Assembly (NCBI GenBank): GCA_947177315.1
Contig: CAMWTX010000084.1
Coordinates: 1-6,824 of the forward strand
Length of the DNA: 6,824 bases
Source: an uncultured Bacteroidales bacterium
GTDB taxonomy: Bacteria > Bacteroidota > Bacteroidia > Bacteroidales > P3
Direction: 5' to 3'
Shown in pieces: positions 6,393 to 6,824 of this stretch. Under the pieces are notes generated by a model. It saw only the letters and a list, made by a program, of their open reading frames with translations. It did no database searches and was not told the DNA's origin. The position numbers and the translations under genes were made by a program. Position 1 is the first letter of the stretch. The number at the start of each line of letters is the position of its first letter.

Positions 6393-6824
6393 ATGAACCC
6401 TATGAACACCAAAGCCAAAGAGGCTCTACCCAAGCCCTCAAAGAGATTTGAGAAGGTGGGGCCGTTGCCGCAGGCCTTGCCCCGCGAGGACGAGCAGACA
6501 AGCACGGTGCCCGGCGACGTGATGCTGTATCAGGGCAACAACATTGTTATCTTTTACGGAGAAAACGCCTGGGCCTATACGCCGCTCGGCAAGTTGGAGG
6601 GCACGGCGGCGGAAATCAAGGATTTTTTAAGCGGCAACAGCCTCGACGTGACCTTTTCTTGGGGGAGCGTAACCGCCAACGAAGACTTGAAGAAGCCCCG
6701 CACCGGCCAACCCACGGAAATCTACGACCTGCAAGGCCACCGCATCCACCTCAACGGCGCCCCCCTCTCCTCGCTCCCCTCCGGCATCTACATCATCAAC
6801 GGCGAAAAACGGTTGGTGAAGTAG
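6393..6824 (+). CDS. Small protein with a partial cyclophilin-like domain and an export-type C-terminal tail; possibly 5'-truncated
   Basis: From the ATG at 6393 this encodes 143 residues; the frame stays open back to a GTG at 6375, and 6402 is another ATG. The middle resembles the C-terminal two thirds of the cyclophilin-like fold found in many Bacteroidota and Firmicutes proteins: FEKVGPLPQALP (about 19-30), then GDVMLYQGNNIVIFYG (41-56), AYTPLGKLEG (61-70) and a final strand LDVTFSW (84-90). The expected first strands of that fold are absent, and upstream DNA is gcvP and its terminator, so they are not nearby in another frame. After a short linker the C-terminus reads IYDLQGHRIHLNG (110-122) and PSGIYIINGEKRLVK (129-143), like the C-terminal tails of secreted Bacteroidales proteins, some of them type IX sorting domains. 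There is no signal peptide or lipobox, which conflicts with that tail. It may be a real reduced protein or a decaying fragment. No function is assigned. Confidence 0.6.
   Translation: MNPMNTKAKEALPKPSKRFEKVGPLPQALPREDEQTSTVPGDVMLYQGNNIVIFYGENAWAYTPLGKLEGTAAEIKDFLSGNSLDVTFSWGSVTANEDLKKPRTGQPTEIYDLQGHRIHLNGAPLSSLPSGIYIINGEKRLVK

Overview
This window looks like a chromosomal housekeeping segment from a member of the Bacteroidota, probably a Bacteroidales with a fairly GC-rich genome. Several things support that placement. There is a TATCTTTG element matching the TAnnTTTG -7 box of Bacteroidota. Start codons follow A-rich leaders or sit in coding overlaps, without well-spaced Shine-Dalgarno sites. 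A small PRYYDPEKE-type membrane protein precedes mutL. The last gene ends in a YDLQG...GIYIINGEK tail typical of Bacteroidota exported proteins. Genus cannot be fixed from this stretch; an Alistipes-like lineage is only a guess from base composition.

Layout: positions 1-385 (minus strand) hold the first 128 codons of tsaB, which runs off the left edge. A 154-bp divergent intergenic region (386-539) carries a 12-bp perfect palindrome and a promoter box for each direction. On the plus strand a tightly packed run follows: a 91-residue single-pass membrane protein (540-815), mutL (830-2728), a rhomboid intramembrane protease overlapping mutL by 8 bp (2721-3401), and gcvP (3438-6296). A very strong 20-bp-stem intrinsic terminator (6310-6352) closes the run. 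A last small gene (about 6393-6824) ends exactly at the right edge. It encodes what looks like the C-terminal part of a cyclophilin-like domain plus an export-type C-terminal tail, but has no signal peptide.

The four plus-strand genes from 540 to 6296 probably share a transcript, because gaps are 14, -8 and 36 bp with no internal terminator seen. Their products act in unrelated processes: an unknown membrane role, mismatch repair, intramembrane proteolysis and glycine cleavage. The grouping therefore says more about genome packing than shared function. I see no CRISPR array, insertion sequence, phage gene, tRNA or rRNA, and no clear new multi-gene system. The items most worth a second look are the truncated cyclophilin-like gene at the right edge, a Cys/His-rich stretch in the linker of GcvP, and a MutL that appears to lack the endonuclease metal site.
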